Assembly: GCF_016862995.1 (NCBI RefSeq)
Contig: NZ_BOOA01000037.1
Span: 1 to 64,000 of the forward strand
DNA length: 64,000 bases
Direction of reading: 5' to 3'
From: Acrocarpospora phusangensis
GTDB lineage: Bacteria; Actinomycetota; Actinomycetes; Streptosporangiales; Streptosporangiaceae
In this document: piece by piece, positions 18,466 to 27,579 of the stretch
Numbering within the stretch: the stretch's first letter is position 1
Layout of the letters: every line of letters starts with the position of its first letter
Translations under genes and position numbers: made by a program
Notes under the pieces: model-generated
Told to the model about the DNA's origin: nothing
Seen by the model: only the letters and a program-made list of their open reading frames with translations
Databases searched by the model: none

Positions 18466-19928
18466 GAGGCCGTCCGGTACTGGTCGGCGCGTACCCACGT
18501 GGCGTGGAAGCCGAGCGGGACCCGCTGGGGGAGCAGGACGCGGGCGACCGGGCCCTGGGTGAGGTCGGCGGCGCCCAGGATCTGGACCTCGGAGGTGCCT
18601 TCGCGTTCGTCGGTGACGAAGGTGACCAGGTAGCCGTCGTCCTCGCCGGTGGAGCCGTCGCGCGGGGCGAAGGGGGCCTCGCTGCCGTACCGGTGGTCGC
18701 CGTAGTAGTGCTCCTGCTTGGCGCCGGTCACGTTGTCGTACTTGACGAGGCCGTCGAAGAGGTTGGTGTCGGCGTCCATAACGGAGACGTTGTAGGAGTA
18801 GCGGCTCGGCCGGCCGGTCAGGCGGGCGTCGATGGTGGGGAACTCGGTGTTGTGGTCGCCGTCCACGTAGCCTTCGCTGGTCTGGCCGGTGACCAGGTTG
18901 AAGCGGTAGCGGTAGAGGCGGGCGTCCAGCTTCAGGTAGGAGATCATGGCGGCCAGCGGGCCGCCGTCGCCCTTCGGGGCGGGACGGCTGACCCGGCACA
19001 CGTCCAGGATGATCTCGTCGCCGCTCTCCCACGAGTTGACGACGTGGTAGATGTAGCACGGCCGCGCCTCGAACCAGCGGATCTGCTCCGCCGTGCCGCG
19101 CCGGGGGATCACCCCGAACCGGGACGGCAGCTCCCGGTTGAAGGTCAGCTTGTACCGGCCCTGCCGCGCCGCCTCCAGGTCCTGGTAGAGCGGCAGGTCC
19201 ATCAGGATCGCGTGGTTCTCCGTGATCGACATGTCGTGCGGCAGCCGCGCGCCCGGCAGCTCCAGCTCCACGCAGTGCTCGACCGCGCCGCCCGCCCCGA
19301 CCACCCCGTACCGCAGGTACGGCGGACGCGGCCCGTAGTCGAACCAGAACAGCTCCCCGGTCCGCTCGTCCACCTTCGGGTGCGCCATGAAGTCCCCGGT
19401 CAGCGTGTCGAGGAAGGTCTCCACCCCGAGCGTCTCCAGCGACAGCGGATCCAGCTGGTACGGCGACCCGCACAGGTACCAGGTCGCCAGCACCTTCCCC
19501 CGGTGGTAGACCAGGTCGGTGTTGGCGGAGTCCTTGAGGTTCAGCCCCCGGGTGTTCCCGAACGGGTTGCCCTTGCGGTTCTCCATCACCCCGGTCCACA
19601 GCGACCGGTCGGTCTCGGCCTGGAACGCCTTGGTGCGCACGTACCGGTTGCGGTAGCGCGCCCGGCCGTTCTCGAAGTGCACCGCGTGCACCATGCCGTC
19701 GCCGTCGAACCAGTGGTACCGCCCGCGTACGGGGAACCGCGCGTTCGGGCCGTTGCGCAGGTAGACGCCGTTGAGGTCGGCCGGGATCTCCCCGATGACC
19801 TGGAGGTTCTCGGCGGTGACCTCGTCCCGGACCGGCGCGTACACCCCGAGCAGGTACGGATTCGGCTCGCCGGACTCGTCCGTGACCATCGAATCCATGA
19901 TCACCGAGGGAACCGTGGGTTGTGCCAT
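18462..19928 (-). CDS. Carotenoid cleavage oxygenase family protein
   Basis: Non-heme iron beta-propeller enzyme of 488 aa that cleaves double bonds of carotenoids, apocarotenoids or stilbene-like substrates. The four iron-ligand histidines are identifiable in FMAHPKVDERTGELFWFDYG, LPHDMSITENHAILMDLP, CYIYHVVNSWESGDEIILDV and the C-terminal GFHATWV. YLRNGPNARF and HWFDGDGMVHAVHF are typical N-terminal family motifs. There is no signal peptide. It is the first gene of a two-gene unit with the LLM oxidoreductase and is divergent from the double-HxlR regulator, which probably controls it. Substrate not determinable. Confidence 0.92.
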   Translation of the reverse strand: MAQPTVPSVIMDSMVTDESGEPNPYLLGVYAPVRDEVTAENLQVIGEIPADLNGVYLRNGPNARFPVRGRYHWFDGDGMVHAVHFENGRARYRNRYVRTKAFQAETDRSLWTGVMENRKGNPFGNTRGLNLKDSANTDLVYHRGKVLATWYLCGSPYQLDPLSLETLGVETFLDTLTGDFMAHPKVDERTGELFWFDYGPRPPYLRYGVVGAGGAVEHCVELELPGARLPHDMSITENHAILMDLPLYQDLEAARQGRYKLTFNRELPSRFGVIPRRGTAEQIRWFEARPCYIYHVVNSWESGDEIILDVCRVSRPAPKGDGGPLAAMISYLKLDARLYRYRFNLVTGQTSEGYVDGDHNTEFPTIDARLTGRPSRYSYNVSVMDADTNLFDGLVKYDNVTGAKQEHYYGDHRYGSEAPFAPRDGSTGEDDGYLVTFVTDEREGTSEVQILGAADLTQGPVARVLLPQRVPLGFHATWVRADQYRTAS

Positions 19929-20045
19929 AACCGGACACTACGATAACAAAAGTCAGCCCGTCAATGAGCCCTTAGAGTGGACCTTTTCAAGCCAGTGTCA
20001 TCCAGCAAACGTTCTCACACCAGTTCGGAAAGACCGGAGTTCCAC
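19929..20045. promoter_or_regulatory. Divergent promoter region, oxygenase/HxlR
   Basis: This 117-bp gap separates the minus-strand carotenoid oxygenase and the plus-strand regulator. It is AT-richer than the genes (CGATAACAAAAGTCAG around 19942) and contains no gene. No clear palindrome was seen. Confidence 0.4.
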
Positions 20046-20975
20046 ATGCCGGGCGTGCAAACCCCGACGGCCGTAGCCGCGCCTGAGACCCCCGAGAGCA
20101 CGGTAGAGCTCAGCGCGATCGGGCAGGGTCTGGCCATCCTGGGCGACCGCTGGGTGCTGCTCATCCTCCAGCGGGCCTTCCTGCTCCATGTCCGCACCTT
20201 CGCGGGCTGGCGCGACGAGCTGGGCATCTCCGAATCCGTGCTCGCCTCCCGGCTGAAGGAGCTGGTCGCGCACGGCATCTTCGAGACGGCCGCGTACCGG
20301 AACGGCCGCACCCGTTACGAGTACCGGCTGACCGATCGAGGGCTCGACCTGTGGTCGCTGCTGGTCGCCATCCACTCGTGGGAGCGCGACTGGACGGAGC
20401 GGCCGCTGCCGCCGCTCATCCATGACAACTGCGGCCGGGAGGCGCACGCGTACCTGGCCTGCGGGGAGTGCCGGGAGGGGATGACCGCGCGCGACACTCG
20501 GACCGTGCGGGGGCCGCTGGCGACCTTCGCCCGGGTGGGGCTGCCCCGGCAGCATCGCCGTACGCTCGCGTCCAGGACCGACTTCCTCGGGTACTGCCCG
20601 GACTCGATGGAGATTCTGGGCGACCGCTGGAGCACCAGCGTGCTGGCCGCGGCCTTCCTCGGCGCGCACCGGTTCGGCGACTTCCAGGCCGAACTGGGCA
20701 TCGCCCCCTCGGTGCTCACCGACCGGCTCCGCCGCTTCGTGGAACTGGGCGTCTTCCAGCTGTCCGGCGGCCTCTACCGGCTCACCGACCGCGGCCTGGC
20801 CTTCTTCAAGGTCTTCGCGTTCCTGGTCTCCTGGGCGCAGCGCGAACTCCCGGCCCCGGCCGGCTCCGAGCTCACCATCACCCACCGCCCCTGCGGCGCC
20901 GCTCTCGCCCCCATCCTGCTCTGTACGGCCTGCGGCGGCACCCTCGAACGCCGCGAAGTCCACTTCATAACCTGA
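20046..20975 (+). CDS. HxlR-family regulator with two winged-helix domains
   Basis: A 309-aa transcription factor in which the HxlR (DUF24) domain occurs twice: residues ~25-120 (AILGDRWVLLILQRAFLL…LGISESVLASRLKELVAHGIF…YRLTDRGLDLW) and ~180-270 (EILGDRWSTSVLAAAFLG…LGIAPSVLTDRLRRFVELGVF…YRLTDRGLAFF). Each half ends in a small Cys-pair segment (CGREAHAYLACGEC and CGAALAPILLCTACGG), suggesting a metal-binding or structural knuckle after each domain. HxlR proteins normally dimerise, so this is in effect a covalent dimer. The ATG at 20046 has GGAG upstream. It is divergent from the carotenoid oxygenase, its likely target. Confidence 0.85.
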   Translation: MPGVQTPTAVAAPETPESTVELSAIGQGLAILGDRWVLLILQRAFLLHVRTFAGWRDELGISESVLASRLKELVAHGIFETAAYRNGRTRYEYRLTDRGLDLWSLLVAIHSWERDWTERPLPPLIHDNCGREAHAYLACGECREGMTARDTRTVRGPLATFARVGLPRQHRRTLASRTDFLGYCPDSMEILGDRWSTSVLAAAFLGAHRFGDFQAELGIAPSVLTDRLRRFVELGVFQLSGGLYRLTDRGLAFFKVFAFLVSWAQRELPAPAGSELTITHRPCGAALAPILLCTACGGTLERREVHFIT

Positions 20976-21047
20976 AATTTCGGCATCTGTTGACCTTTAG
21001 CGATCAGCTTCCGTATGTTCTCGGGAACGTCGAGCGCGGGAGTCGCG

Positions 21048-22673
21048 ATGAGGCTGCACCCGAAAGACCAAGTGGAGCGTTACACCGGCGAAGGCTGGTG
21101 GACCGACGACACGATCGACCGGCTCTTACGCGCGCAGGCGGCCGAGCGGCCCGACGCGCCCGCGGTGGTCGATCCGCCCAACAAAGCCGCCTTGATGGGG
21201 GGCACGCCCAAGCGGCTGACCTGGGCGGAGCTGGACGCCGAGGTGGACAGGGTGGCCGGGGTGCTGCTCGGGCACGGCGTCGGCGTGGACGACGTGGTGG
21301 CGGTCCAGCTGCCCAACAGCGTCGAGCTCACCGTGACCCTGCTGGCCGGCATCAGGCTCGGCGCCATCATCACCCCGTTCCCCGTGCAGTACCGGCAGTA
21401 CGAGCTGACGCAACTGGGCGTGCTGGCCAACGTCGGCCTCTTCGTCACCGCCGCGGACCGGGCGGCGGGCATCCGGGAGCTGGCCGTGCCGTCGATGCGT
21501 ACGGTGCTGGCCTGGGGCGAGGAGCTGGAGACCGCGACCGCGGACCCGGCCGTGCTGGACGCGCATCTGAAGACCTTCGAGCGGGACCCGAACGACTGCG
21601 TCACGATCTGCTGGACCTCCGGCACCGAGGCCACCCCGAAGGGCGTGCCGCGCTGCCACTACGACTGGCTCGCGGTCGGCTGGACCTGCGCAGAGGCGGT
21701 CGGCCTCACCGCGGACGACGTGGTGCTCAACCCGTTCCCGATGGTCAACATGGCCGGCATCGGCGGCGTCTTCCTGCCGTGGCTGCGCACCGGCTGCACG
21801 TTGGTCCAGCACCACCCGTTCGAGCTGCCGGTCTACCTCACCCAGATCGCCGCCGAGCGCGTCACCTACACGCTGGCGCCGCCCGCGCTGCTCACCCTGC
21901 TGCTGCACAAGCCGGAGGTGCTCGGCCAGTTCGACATCTCCTCGCTGACCCGGATCGGCTCGGGTTCGGCGCCGCTGCCGCCGCCGATGGTGCGCGGCTG
22001 GCAGGAGAAGCACGGCATCGCGATCATCAACTTCTTCGGCTCCAACGAGGGCATCGCGCTGCTGTCCGACCCGGAGACCATGCCCGACCCGGACGACCGC
22101 GCCCGCTTCTTCCCCCGCCCGGACGCCCCGGACACCACCTGGCCGGGCACCCTCGGCGGCACCAGGGTCAAGCTGGTGGCCCCCGACGGCACCGAGGTCG
22201 CGGGCGAGGGAGTGCCCGGCGAACTTCGCCTGTCCGGCCCGACGGTCTTCGCCGGCTACCTGGCCGGTACGGCCGAGGCCGACCCCTTCGACGACGACGG
22301 CTACCTGATCACCGGCGACGTCTTCGAGCTGGCCGGCGACCGCTACCTGCGGTACGTGGACCGCACGAAGGACCTGGTCATCCGCGGCGGCATGAACATC
22401 GCCCCCGCCGAACTGGAGGCCCTGCTGGCCGGGCATCCCGCCGTGGCCGAGGTGGCCGTGGTGGGCTATCCCGACGAGGTGCTCGGCGAACGCGTCTGCG
22501 CGCTCGTGGTCGCCAAACCGGACACCGAGGTCACCCTGGAGTCCGTGGTGGAGTTCCTGCGGGCCACCGGCATCGCCTCCTACAAGCTCCCGGAGCGCCT
22601 GGAGCTCGTGGACGGCCTGCCGCGCAACGCCGTCGGCAAGATCCTCAAGCGGGAGCTCAGGGAGTCCCTCTGA
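21048..22673 (+). CDS. Class I adenylate-forming enzyme (acyl-CoA ligase type)
   Basis: ANL-superfamily enzyme of 541 aa that activates a carboxylic acid as acyl-AMP, most likely then as a CoA thioester. Core motifs: CWTSGTEATPKGVPR (P-loop), INFFGSNEGIAL (A5-like), DDGYLITGDVFEL (A7), YVDRTKDLVIRGGMNIAPAELE (A8 hinge) and the catalytic lysine of NAVGKILKREL near the C-terminus. The substrate pocket does not identify the acid; aromatic or medium-chain acids are usual for this subgroup. ATG 21048 has GGGAG upstream; a TTA codon lies at 21126. It follows the HxlR gene by 72 bp and its end overlaps the convergent S9 peptidase by 17 bp. Confidence 0.85.
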   Translation: MRLHPKDQVERYTGEGWWTDDTIDRLLRAQAAERPDAPAVVDPPNKAALMGGTPKRLTWAELDAEVDRVAGVLLGHGVGVDDVVAVQLPNSVELTVTLLAGIRLGAIITPFPVQYRQYELTQLGVLANVGLFVTAADRAAGIRELAVPSMRTVLAWGEELETATADPAVLDAHLKTFERDPNDCVTICWTSGTEATPKGVPRCHYDWLAVGWTCAEAVGLTADDVVLNPFPMVNMAGIGGVFLPWLRTGCTLVQHHPFELPVYLTQIAAERVTYTLAPPALLTLLLHKPEVLGQFDISSLTRIGSGSAPLPPPMVRGWQEKHGIAIINFFGSNEGIALLSDPETMPDPDDRARFFPRPDAPDTTWPGTLGGTRVKLVAPDGTEVAGEGVPGELRLSGPTVFAGYLAGTAEADPFDDDGYLITGDVFELAGDRYLRYVDRTKDLVIRGGMNIAPAELEALLAGHPAVAEVAVVGYPDEVLGERVCALVVAKPDTEVTLESVVEFLRATGIASYKLPERLELVDGLPRNAVGKILKRELRESL

Positions 22674-24630
22674 GCGCCGCCAGCACGTAGGCGTAGACCT
22701 CCGCTTCGTAGTCGAGGTGGGCATAGCGGCCGGTCGGCCCGCTGTGCCCACCGTCCTCGACCTCCACCCGGAACAGCACGTTCGCGCCGCGAGTGCGCAG
22801 CTTGGCCACCCACTTGGCGGGTTCGCGCACGAGCACGCGGGGATCGTTGACGGCTCCGGTGACCAGCAGCGGCGTCGTCGTCTCCGGAATGTTGTCGTAC
22901 GGCGAGTACGCGTACATCCAGGCGAACTCTTCGGGCTTGCGGGGGTCGCCCCATTCCTCCCACTCGTTGACGGTCAGGGGGATCGAGTCGTCGAGCATGG
23001 TCGTGACGACGTCCACGAACGGGACCTCGGCGATGACGGCGGCCCAGGGGCGTCTGCCGTACACGGCGGCCATGAGGAGGCCGCCGGCGGAGAGGCCGCG
23101 GGTGGCGATGGCGGAGACCTTGTCCTCCAGCCAGGAGGCCACGGCGACGTGGTCGGAGAACGTGGTCGGCTTGCGGGACAGGCGGCCGGCCTGCCACCAG
23201 GCGCGGCCCATCTCGCCGCCGCCGCGGATGTGGGCGTGGGCGAAGATCACGCCTTCGTCGAGGAGGACCGACAGGGAGGCGTCCCAGACGAAGTCGAAGA
23301 CGGCCTCGTACGCGCCGTAGCCGTACAGCAGGCAGGGAGCCGTGCCGTCGAGGGGGACGTCGCGGCGGCGGACCACGGTCACGGGGATGAGCACGCCGTC
23401 GGCGGCCGGGGCCCAGTGGCGTTCGCTGACGTAGTCGGCGGGGTCGTAGCCGGGGGTCTCGGCGGTCTTGAGCACCGTGCGCTCGCGGGTGGCGAGGTTC
23501 ACCGCCGACCAGCGGGTGGGCTCGCTGTAGGAGCCGGTCTCGATCATGATCTCGGCCGTGTCGTAGACGTGGTTGTGCACGAGTTCGATGCGGCCGGCGG
23601 TGGTCTCCGGGTGGATCTCCCACGGCTCGGAGCCGTCCAGCGGGAGCACCCGTAGCAGCGGGTCGCCGCCCCGGCGCAGCGACACGACGACATGTCCGGC
23701 GAAGCAGTCGGTCCGGTAGACGCGCTCGGCCGCGTCGGGGGCGAACAGCTCCTGGTCGCCGTCGAGCACGCGGAACTCGGGCCAGCCGTCGTCGGTGGTG
23801 ACGAGCAGGCGGTCGTTCGCGGCGTCGTGGTCCACCCGGTACTCGACCCGGGGAAGCCGTCCCCGCACCGAACGCGGCTCGGCCCCGGGGTCCGCCGCGG
23901 GGATCAGCCACACCTCGGTGGTGTCCCGGTCGGTGGCCGTGATCACGACGTACGCCCCCGAGCGGGTGGCCTCGACGGTCACCTCGAACCGCCGGTCCGC
24001 CTCGGTCAGGACGACGGCGTCCTCGGCCTGCCCCAGCACGTGGCGCCGTACCTCGTACGGCCGGTAGCAGTCGTCCACCACCGTGTAGAAGAAACTGGAC
24101 GAATCCGCTGACCAGGCCCCCGTGTAGTACGTCCCCGGCACCCGGTCGGGAAGGTCCTCCCCGGTCTCCAGATCGCGGAACCGGAGCTCGTAGACCTCCT
24201 CCCCGCTCGTGTCCACCGAGTACGCCAGGAAGCGCCCGCACGGGCTGATCTCCCGCACGCCCAGCTCCACGTAGCCCGCCGTGGCGAGCTCGTCGAGGTC
24301 CAGCAGCACAGATCCGCCGTCAGAACCATCACGCTTTCGACAGAAGTCACCAAACTCTCTTCCAGTTTCAATCTGGGTGTAGTAGACAAAAGCCCCATGA
24401 CGCCAACTGACTGAAGACTCAGTCTCAGGCGTCCGTCCAGCCATTTTGGCCGCGAGAACCTGCTGAAAGGGGGCCAGATGGGCGGTCTCCGCCGCATAGT
24501 GCCGCCGCTCGGCCACGAGGTTCTCGCGCGCCGCCTCCGGGTCGCGCATCCAGTCGTAATCGTCGATTCGCTCGACTCCGTGCAGCCGGTGCACCACCGG
24601 GATACGGGGAGCGACGGGGGGTTGTGTCAT
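22657..24630 (-). CDS. S9 family oligopeptidase (oligopeptidase B type)
   Basis: Cytosolic serine peptidase of 657 aa. The N-terminal beta-propeller opens with MTQPPVAPRIPVVHRLHGVERIDDYDWMRDPE, the family signature, and includes FSPC…-type blades (EISPCGRFLAYSVDTSGEEVYELRFRDLETGE). The C-terminal alpha/beta-hydrolase domain has GYGAYE, RGGGEMGRAWWQAG, the nucleophile in TRGLSAGGLLM, the Asp of AVNDPRV and the His of GGHSGPTGR. Oligopeptidase B cleaves short peptides after basic residues; that preference is inferred. It is divergent from an oligopeptide ABC operon, so imported peptides could be its substrates. Confidence 0.92.
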   Translation of the reverse strand: MTQPPVAPRIPVVHRLHGVERIDDYDWMRDPEAARENLVAERRHYAAETAHLAPFQQVLAAKMAGRTPETESSVSWRHGAFVYYTQIETGREFGDFCRKRDGSDGGSVLLDLDELATAGYVELGVREISPCGRFLAYSVDTSGEEVYELRFRDLETGEDLPDRVPGTYYTGAWSADSSSFFYTVVDDCYRPYEVRRHVLGQAEDAVVLTEADRRFEVTVEATRSGAYVVITATDRDTTEVWLIPAADPGAEPRSVRGRLPRVEYRVDHDAANDRLLVTTDDGWPEFRVLDGDQELFAPDAAERVYRTDCFAGHVVVSLRRGGDPLLRVLPLDGSEPWEIHPETTAGRIELVHNHVYDTAEIMIETGSYSEPTRWSAVNLATRERTVLKTAETPGYDPADYVSERHWAPAADGVLIPVTVVRRRDVPLDGTAPCLLYGYGAYEAVFDFVWDASLSVLLDEGVIFAHAHIRGGGEMGRAWWQAGRLSRKPTTFSDHVAVASWLEDKVSAIATRGLSAGGLLMAAVYGRRPWAAVIAEVPFVDVVTTMLDDSIPLTVNEWEEWGDPRKPEEFAWMYAYSPYDNIPETTTPLLVTGAVNDPRVLVREPAKWVAKLRTRGANVLFRVEVEDGGHSGPTGRYAHLDYEAEVYAYVLAALRGTP

Positions 24631-24649
24631 GGCAGGACAGTACCTAACC

Positions 24650-24667
24650 GACTGATTGACCAGTCAA
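24650..24667. promoter_or_regulatory. Palindromic operator between S9 peptidase and ABC operon
   Basis: TTGAC-CA-GTCAA (24656-24667) is a 12-bp inverted repeat; an overlapping alternative pairs GACTG (24650-24654) with CAGTC (24661-24665). It lies 20 bp before the minus-strand start and 35 bp before the plus-strand start, well placed for joint control. No regulator gene is adjacent. Confidence 0.55.
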
Positions 24668-24701
24668 CACATTTCATCGACTCCCGCCCCCGGAGGCCGA
24701 T

Positions 24702-26558
24702 ATGCACCACCTCGTCAGAAGAGCTCTGAGCGTCGCGCTCGCGGCCGGGCTGCTGGCGGCGCCCGCCGCGACCGCGCTGGCCGAGAGCCCCGCGCCGTCG
24801 GGGTCCGCGTCCGCGGGCAAGGTCACCTTCACTGTCGGAATCCTGTCGGACGTGGACTCGACCAACCCCTTCACCGGGATCGTGGTCGAGGCGTACGAGA
24901 CCTACGCCCTGATGTACGACTACCTGGTCACGTCCAGCCCCAAGGACGTGTCGCCGATGCCCAGCCTGGCGGAGTCGTACCAGGAGGCGCCGGATAAGAA
25001 GAGCTGGACGTACAAGATCCGGTCGGGGGTGAAGTGGTCGGACGGGCAGCCGCTGACCGCCAGGGACGCCGCCTACACCTTCAACCGCGTCATCGAGGGC
25101 GACTTCGAGCAGACCAACTACGGCAACTACGTCACCAACATCGAGCGGGCCGAGGCCACCGACGACACGACGCTGGTGCTGCACGTGAAGAAGCCGACGC
25201 CGATCATGGAACGCCTGGCGGTGCCGATCCTGCCGGAGCACATCTGGAAGGACATCGACGGCACCGAGGTCAAGTCGTACGCCAACGAGCCGGAGGCCGG
25301 CCAGGCGATCGTCGGCTCCGGGCCGTTCCGGCTGATCGAGCGGCGTAAGGGGCAGTTCCTCCGGTTCGAGGCGAACAAGGAGTACTGGCGCGGCGCGCCC
25401 AAGTTCGACGAGCTGGTCTTCCGGGTCTTCCTCAACGCCGACGCCGAAGCCCAGGCACTCACCCGCGGCGAGATCGACTTCGCGTACGACCTGCAGAGCA
25501 ACGTCTTCGAGTCGCTGAAGAACAAGCCCGGCATCACCACCCGCAGCTCCAACTACCCGGGCTTCAACGAGATCGCCTTCAACACCGGCGCCGCGCTCGC
25601 CGACGGCACCCCGATCGGCGACGGCCACCCCGCGCTCAAGGACAAGCAGGTCCGGCTCGCCATCTCGCAGGCCATCGACCGCGACGTGCTGGTCAACCGG
25701 GTGCTCAACGGCCACGGCTCGGCCGCCTCCACCTTCATCCCGCCCATGTACCCGGCGCTCCACCTCGACCCGGCGACCAAGCAGAACTTCGACCCGGCCA
25801 AGGCCAACCAGCTCCTGGACGCGGCCGGCTACCCGAAGGGCGCCGACGGCGTACGCGAGAAGGACGGCGAGAAGCTGACGCTGCGGCTGTTCGTCCGCGA
25901 GGGCGAGGAGTCCCAGGCCACCGGCGAGTTCGTGAAGACCTGGCTGAAGGACATCGGCATCGAGGTCACCGTCAAGGTCATGTCCGAGGACGCGCTCACC
26001 GAGATCATCGGCCAGGGCGAGTACGACATGTTCGAGTGGGGCTGGGTGGTCGAACCCGACCCCGACTACCAGATGTCGGTCTTCACCTGCGGCAAGCGCA
26101 GCTACAAGGACGGCGACTCGATCTTCGCCGACCTGTCCGACTCCTTCTACTGCAACCCCGAGTACGACAAGCTCTACGAAGAGCAGTCCGGCGAGACCGA
26201 CCCCGCCAAGCGCGCCGAACTGGCCAAGCGCATGCAGCAGATGGTCTACGACGACGCCGCGTACGCGATGACGTACTACTACAACGACATGGTCGCCTAC
26301 CGGAGCGACAAGTGGACCGGCTTCGTCCCGCAGCCCGACCCGGACGGCTCGCTGCTCTTCCAGTACGGCATCCACTCCTACCTCTCCATCGAGCCGGTCA
26401 AGCCCTCCGCCTCCGCCGCGGCGGCGTCCTCGGGCGAGAGCTCCGGCATGAGCTCCGCCGTGATCGGCGCGGTCGTCGGCGGCATCGCCGTCCTCGCGGT
26501 GGCCGGGGTGCTGGTCGCCCGCCGGCGCCGTACGGCTGACGCGGACGAGCGGGAATAG
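24702..26558 (+). CDS. Oligopeptide-type ABC transporter substrate-binding protein with C-terminal anchor
   Basis: Extracellular family-5 solute-binding protein (DppA/OppA type), 618 aa. A signal peptide (HLVRRALSVALAAGLLAAPAATALA) precedes the mature domain: VEAYETYALMYDYLVTSSP, SWTYKIRSGVKWSDGQPLTARDAAYTFNRV, GSGPFRLIE and LRLAISQAIDRDVLVNRV are typical. Instead of a lipobox it ends in a Ser/Ala-rich linker, a membrane helix (VIGAVVGGIAVLAVAGVLVA) and a basic tail, so it is anchored by its C-terminus, the less usual arrangement. GGAGG precedes the ATG. First gene of the import operon. Confidence 0.93.
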   Translation: MHHLVRRALSVALAAGLLAAPAATALAESPAPSGSASAGKVTFTVGILSDVDSTNPFTGIVVEAYETYALMYDYLVTSSPKDVSPMPSLAESYQEAPDKKSWTYKIRSGVKWSDGQPLTARDAAYTFNRVIEGDFEQTNYGNYVTNIERAEATDDTTLVLHVKKPTPIMERLAVPILPEHIWKDIDGTEVKSYANEPEAGQAIVGSGPFRLIERRKGQFLRFEANKEYWRGAPKFDELVFRVFLNADAEAQALTRGEIDFAYDLQSNVFESLKNKPGITTRSSNYPGFNEIAFNTGAALADGTPIGDGHPALKDKQVRLAISQAIDRDVLVNRVLNGHGSAASTFIPPMYPALHLDPATKQNFDPAKANQLLDAAGYPKGADGVREKDGEKLTLRLFVREGEESQATGEFVKTWLKDIGIEVTVKVMSEDALTEIIGQGEYDMFEWGWVVEPDPDYQMSVFTCGKRSYKDGDSIFADLSDSFYCNPEYDKLYEEQSGETDPAKRAELAKRMQQMVYDDAAYAMTYYYNDMVAYRSDKWTGFVPQPDPDGSLLFQYGIHSYLSIEPVKPSASAAAASSGESSGMSSAVIGAVVGGIAVLAVAGVLVARRRRTADADERE

Positions 26559-26562
26559 CCCG

Positions 26563-27579
26563 ATGGCGACCGCCACCACTGCTCCTGGGGTGCCGCCGAC
26601 CCCGGCGGTTCCGGCGCGGACTCCCTTCCTCGCCGGAACCCGGGGCTACGTGATCAGGAAGATCAGCTGGTCGTGCGGCACGCTGCTGTTCGTCCTGGTG
26701 TTCAACTTCTTCCTGTTCCGGATGCTGCCGGGCGACCCGATCGGCCTCTACTCGCGGGGCCGCAACATGGCCCCCGAGCAGCTGATCAAGCTGCGCGCCC
26801 AGCTCAACCGGCCGATCGGCACCCAGTTCCTGGAGTACCTGTCCAACCCGTTCGCCAGCACCATCAACTCGGTCCGGTTCAACCGGCCGGTCTGGGAGCT
26901 GGTCGGCGAGCGGGTCTGGCCGACGGTGCTGCTGGTCGGCACGGCGATCCTGATCGCCTCGGTGGCGGGGGTCTGGCTGGGCATCCGCAGCGGCTGGCGG
27001 CGCGGCGGCACCTTCGACCGCGTCACCACCGGCACCACCAACACCCTCTACGCGATGCCGGAGTTCTGGGTCGGCATGGTGCTGCTGATCGCGCTCCCGT
27101 TCTTCCCGAGCGGCGGCATCTCCACGCCGGGCGTGACCGGGTTCCTGGACACCGTCCTGGACACCGCCTGGCACATGGTGCTGCCGGTGACCGCGCTGGC
27201 CATCGTCTACCTGGCCGAGTACACCTCGATCATGCGGGCCTCCCTGGTGGACGAGCTGCGGCAGGACTACCTGCAACTGGCGCGGGCCAAGGGCCTGCGG
27301 GAGGACCTGGTCAGGCGGCGGCACGCGGTGCCCAACGCGCTGCTGCCCACCATGACGCTGATCTTCCTCAACCTCGGGTTCGTGATCGGCGGGGCGATCA
27401 CCGTGGAGACCGTGTACTCCTGGCCCGGGCTCGGGCTGCTGTCGTACGAGGCGCTGCGCGGGCCCGACATCCCGCTGCTCCAGGCCGTGTTCCTGCTGTT
27501 CTCCCTCGGGGTGGTCGTGTTCACGCTGCTCGCCGACCTGCTCTACGCCGTGCTCGACCCGAGGGTGAGCACCCAGTGA
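26563..27579 (+). CDS. Oligopeptide-type ABC permease (DppB-like)
   Basis: First inner-membrane subunit of the importer, 338 aa with six hydrophobic segments. LFVLVFNFFLFRMLPGDP near the N-terminus is the DppB/OppB hallmark, and EYTSIMRASLVDELRQDYLQLARAKGLRE contains the EAA loop that contacts the ATPase. It starts 4 bp after the binding-protein stop and overlaps the next permease by GTGA, so the genes are translationally coupled. Confidence 0.92.
   Translation: MATATTAPGVPPTPAVPARTPFLAGTRGYVIRKISWSCGTLLFVLVFNFFLFRMLPGDPIGLYSRGRNMAPEQLIKLRAQLNRPIGTQFLEYLSNPFASTINSVRFNRPVWELVGERVWPTVLLVGTAILIASVAGVWLGIRSGWRRGGTFDRVTTGTTNTLYAMPEFWVGMVLLIALPFFPSGGISTPGVTGFLDTVLDTAWHMVLPVTALAIVYLAEYTSIMRASLVDELRQDYLQLARAKGLREDLVRRRHAVPNALLPTMTLIFLNLGFVIGGAITVETVYSWPGLGLLSYEALRGPDIPLLQAVFLLFSLGVVVFTLLADLLYAVLDPRVSTQ

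Noticed and set aside
17392-19938. An 848-residue minus-strand frame that would fuse two proteins
   Set aside because: Its first half is the out-of-frame shadow of the carotenoid oxygenase; the real LLM gene starts at GTG 18465 in a GTGA overlap.
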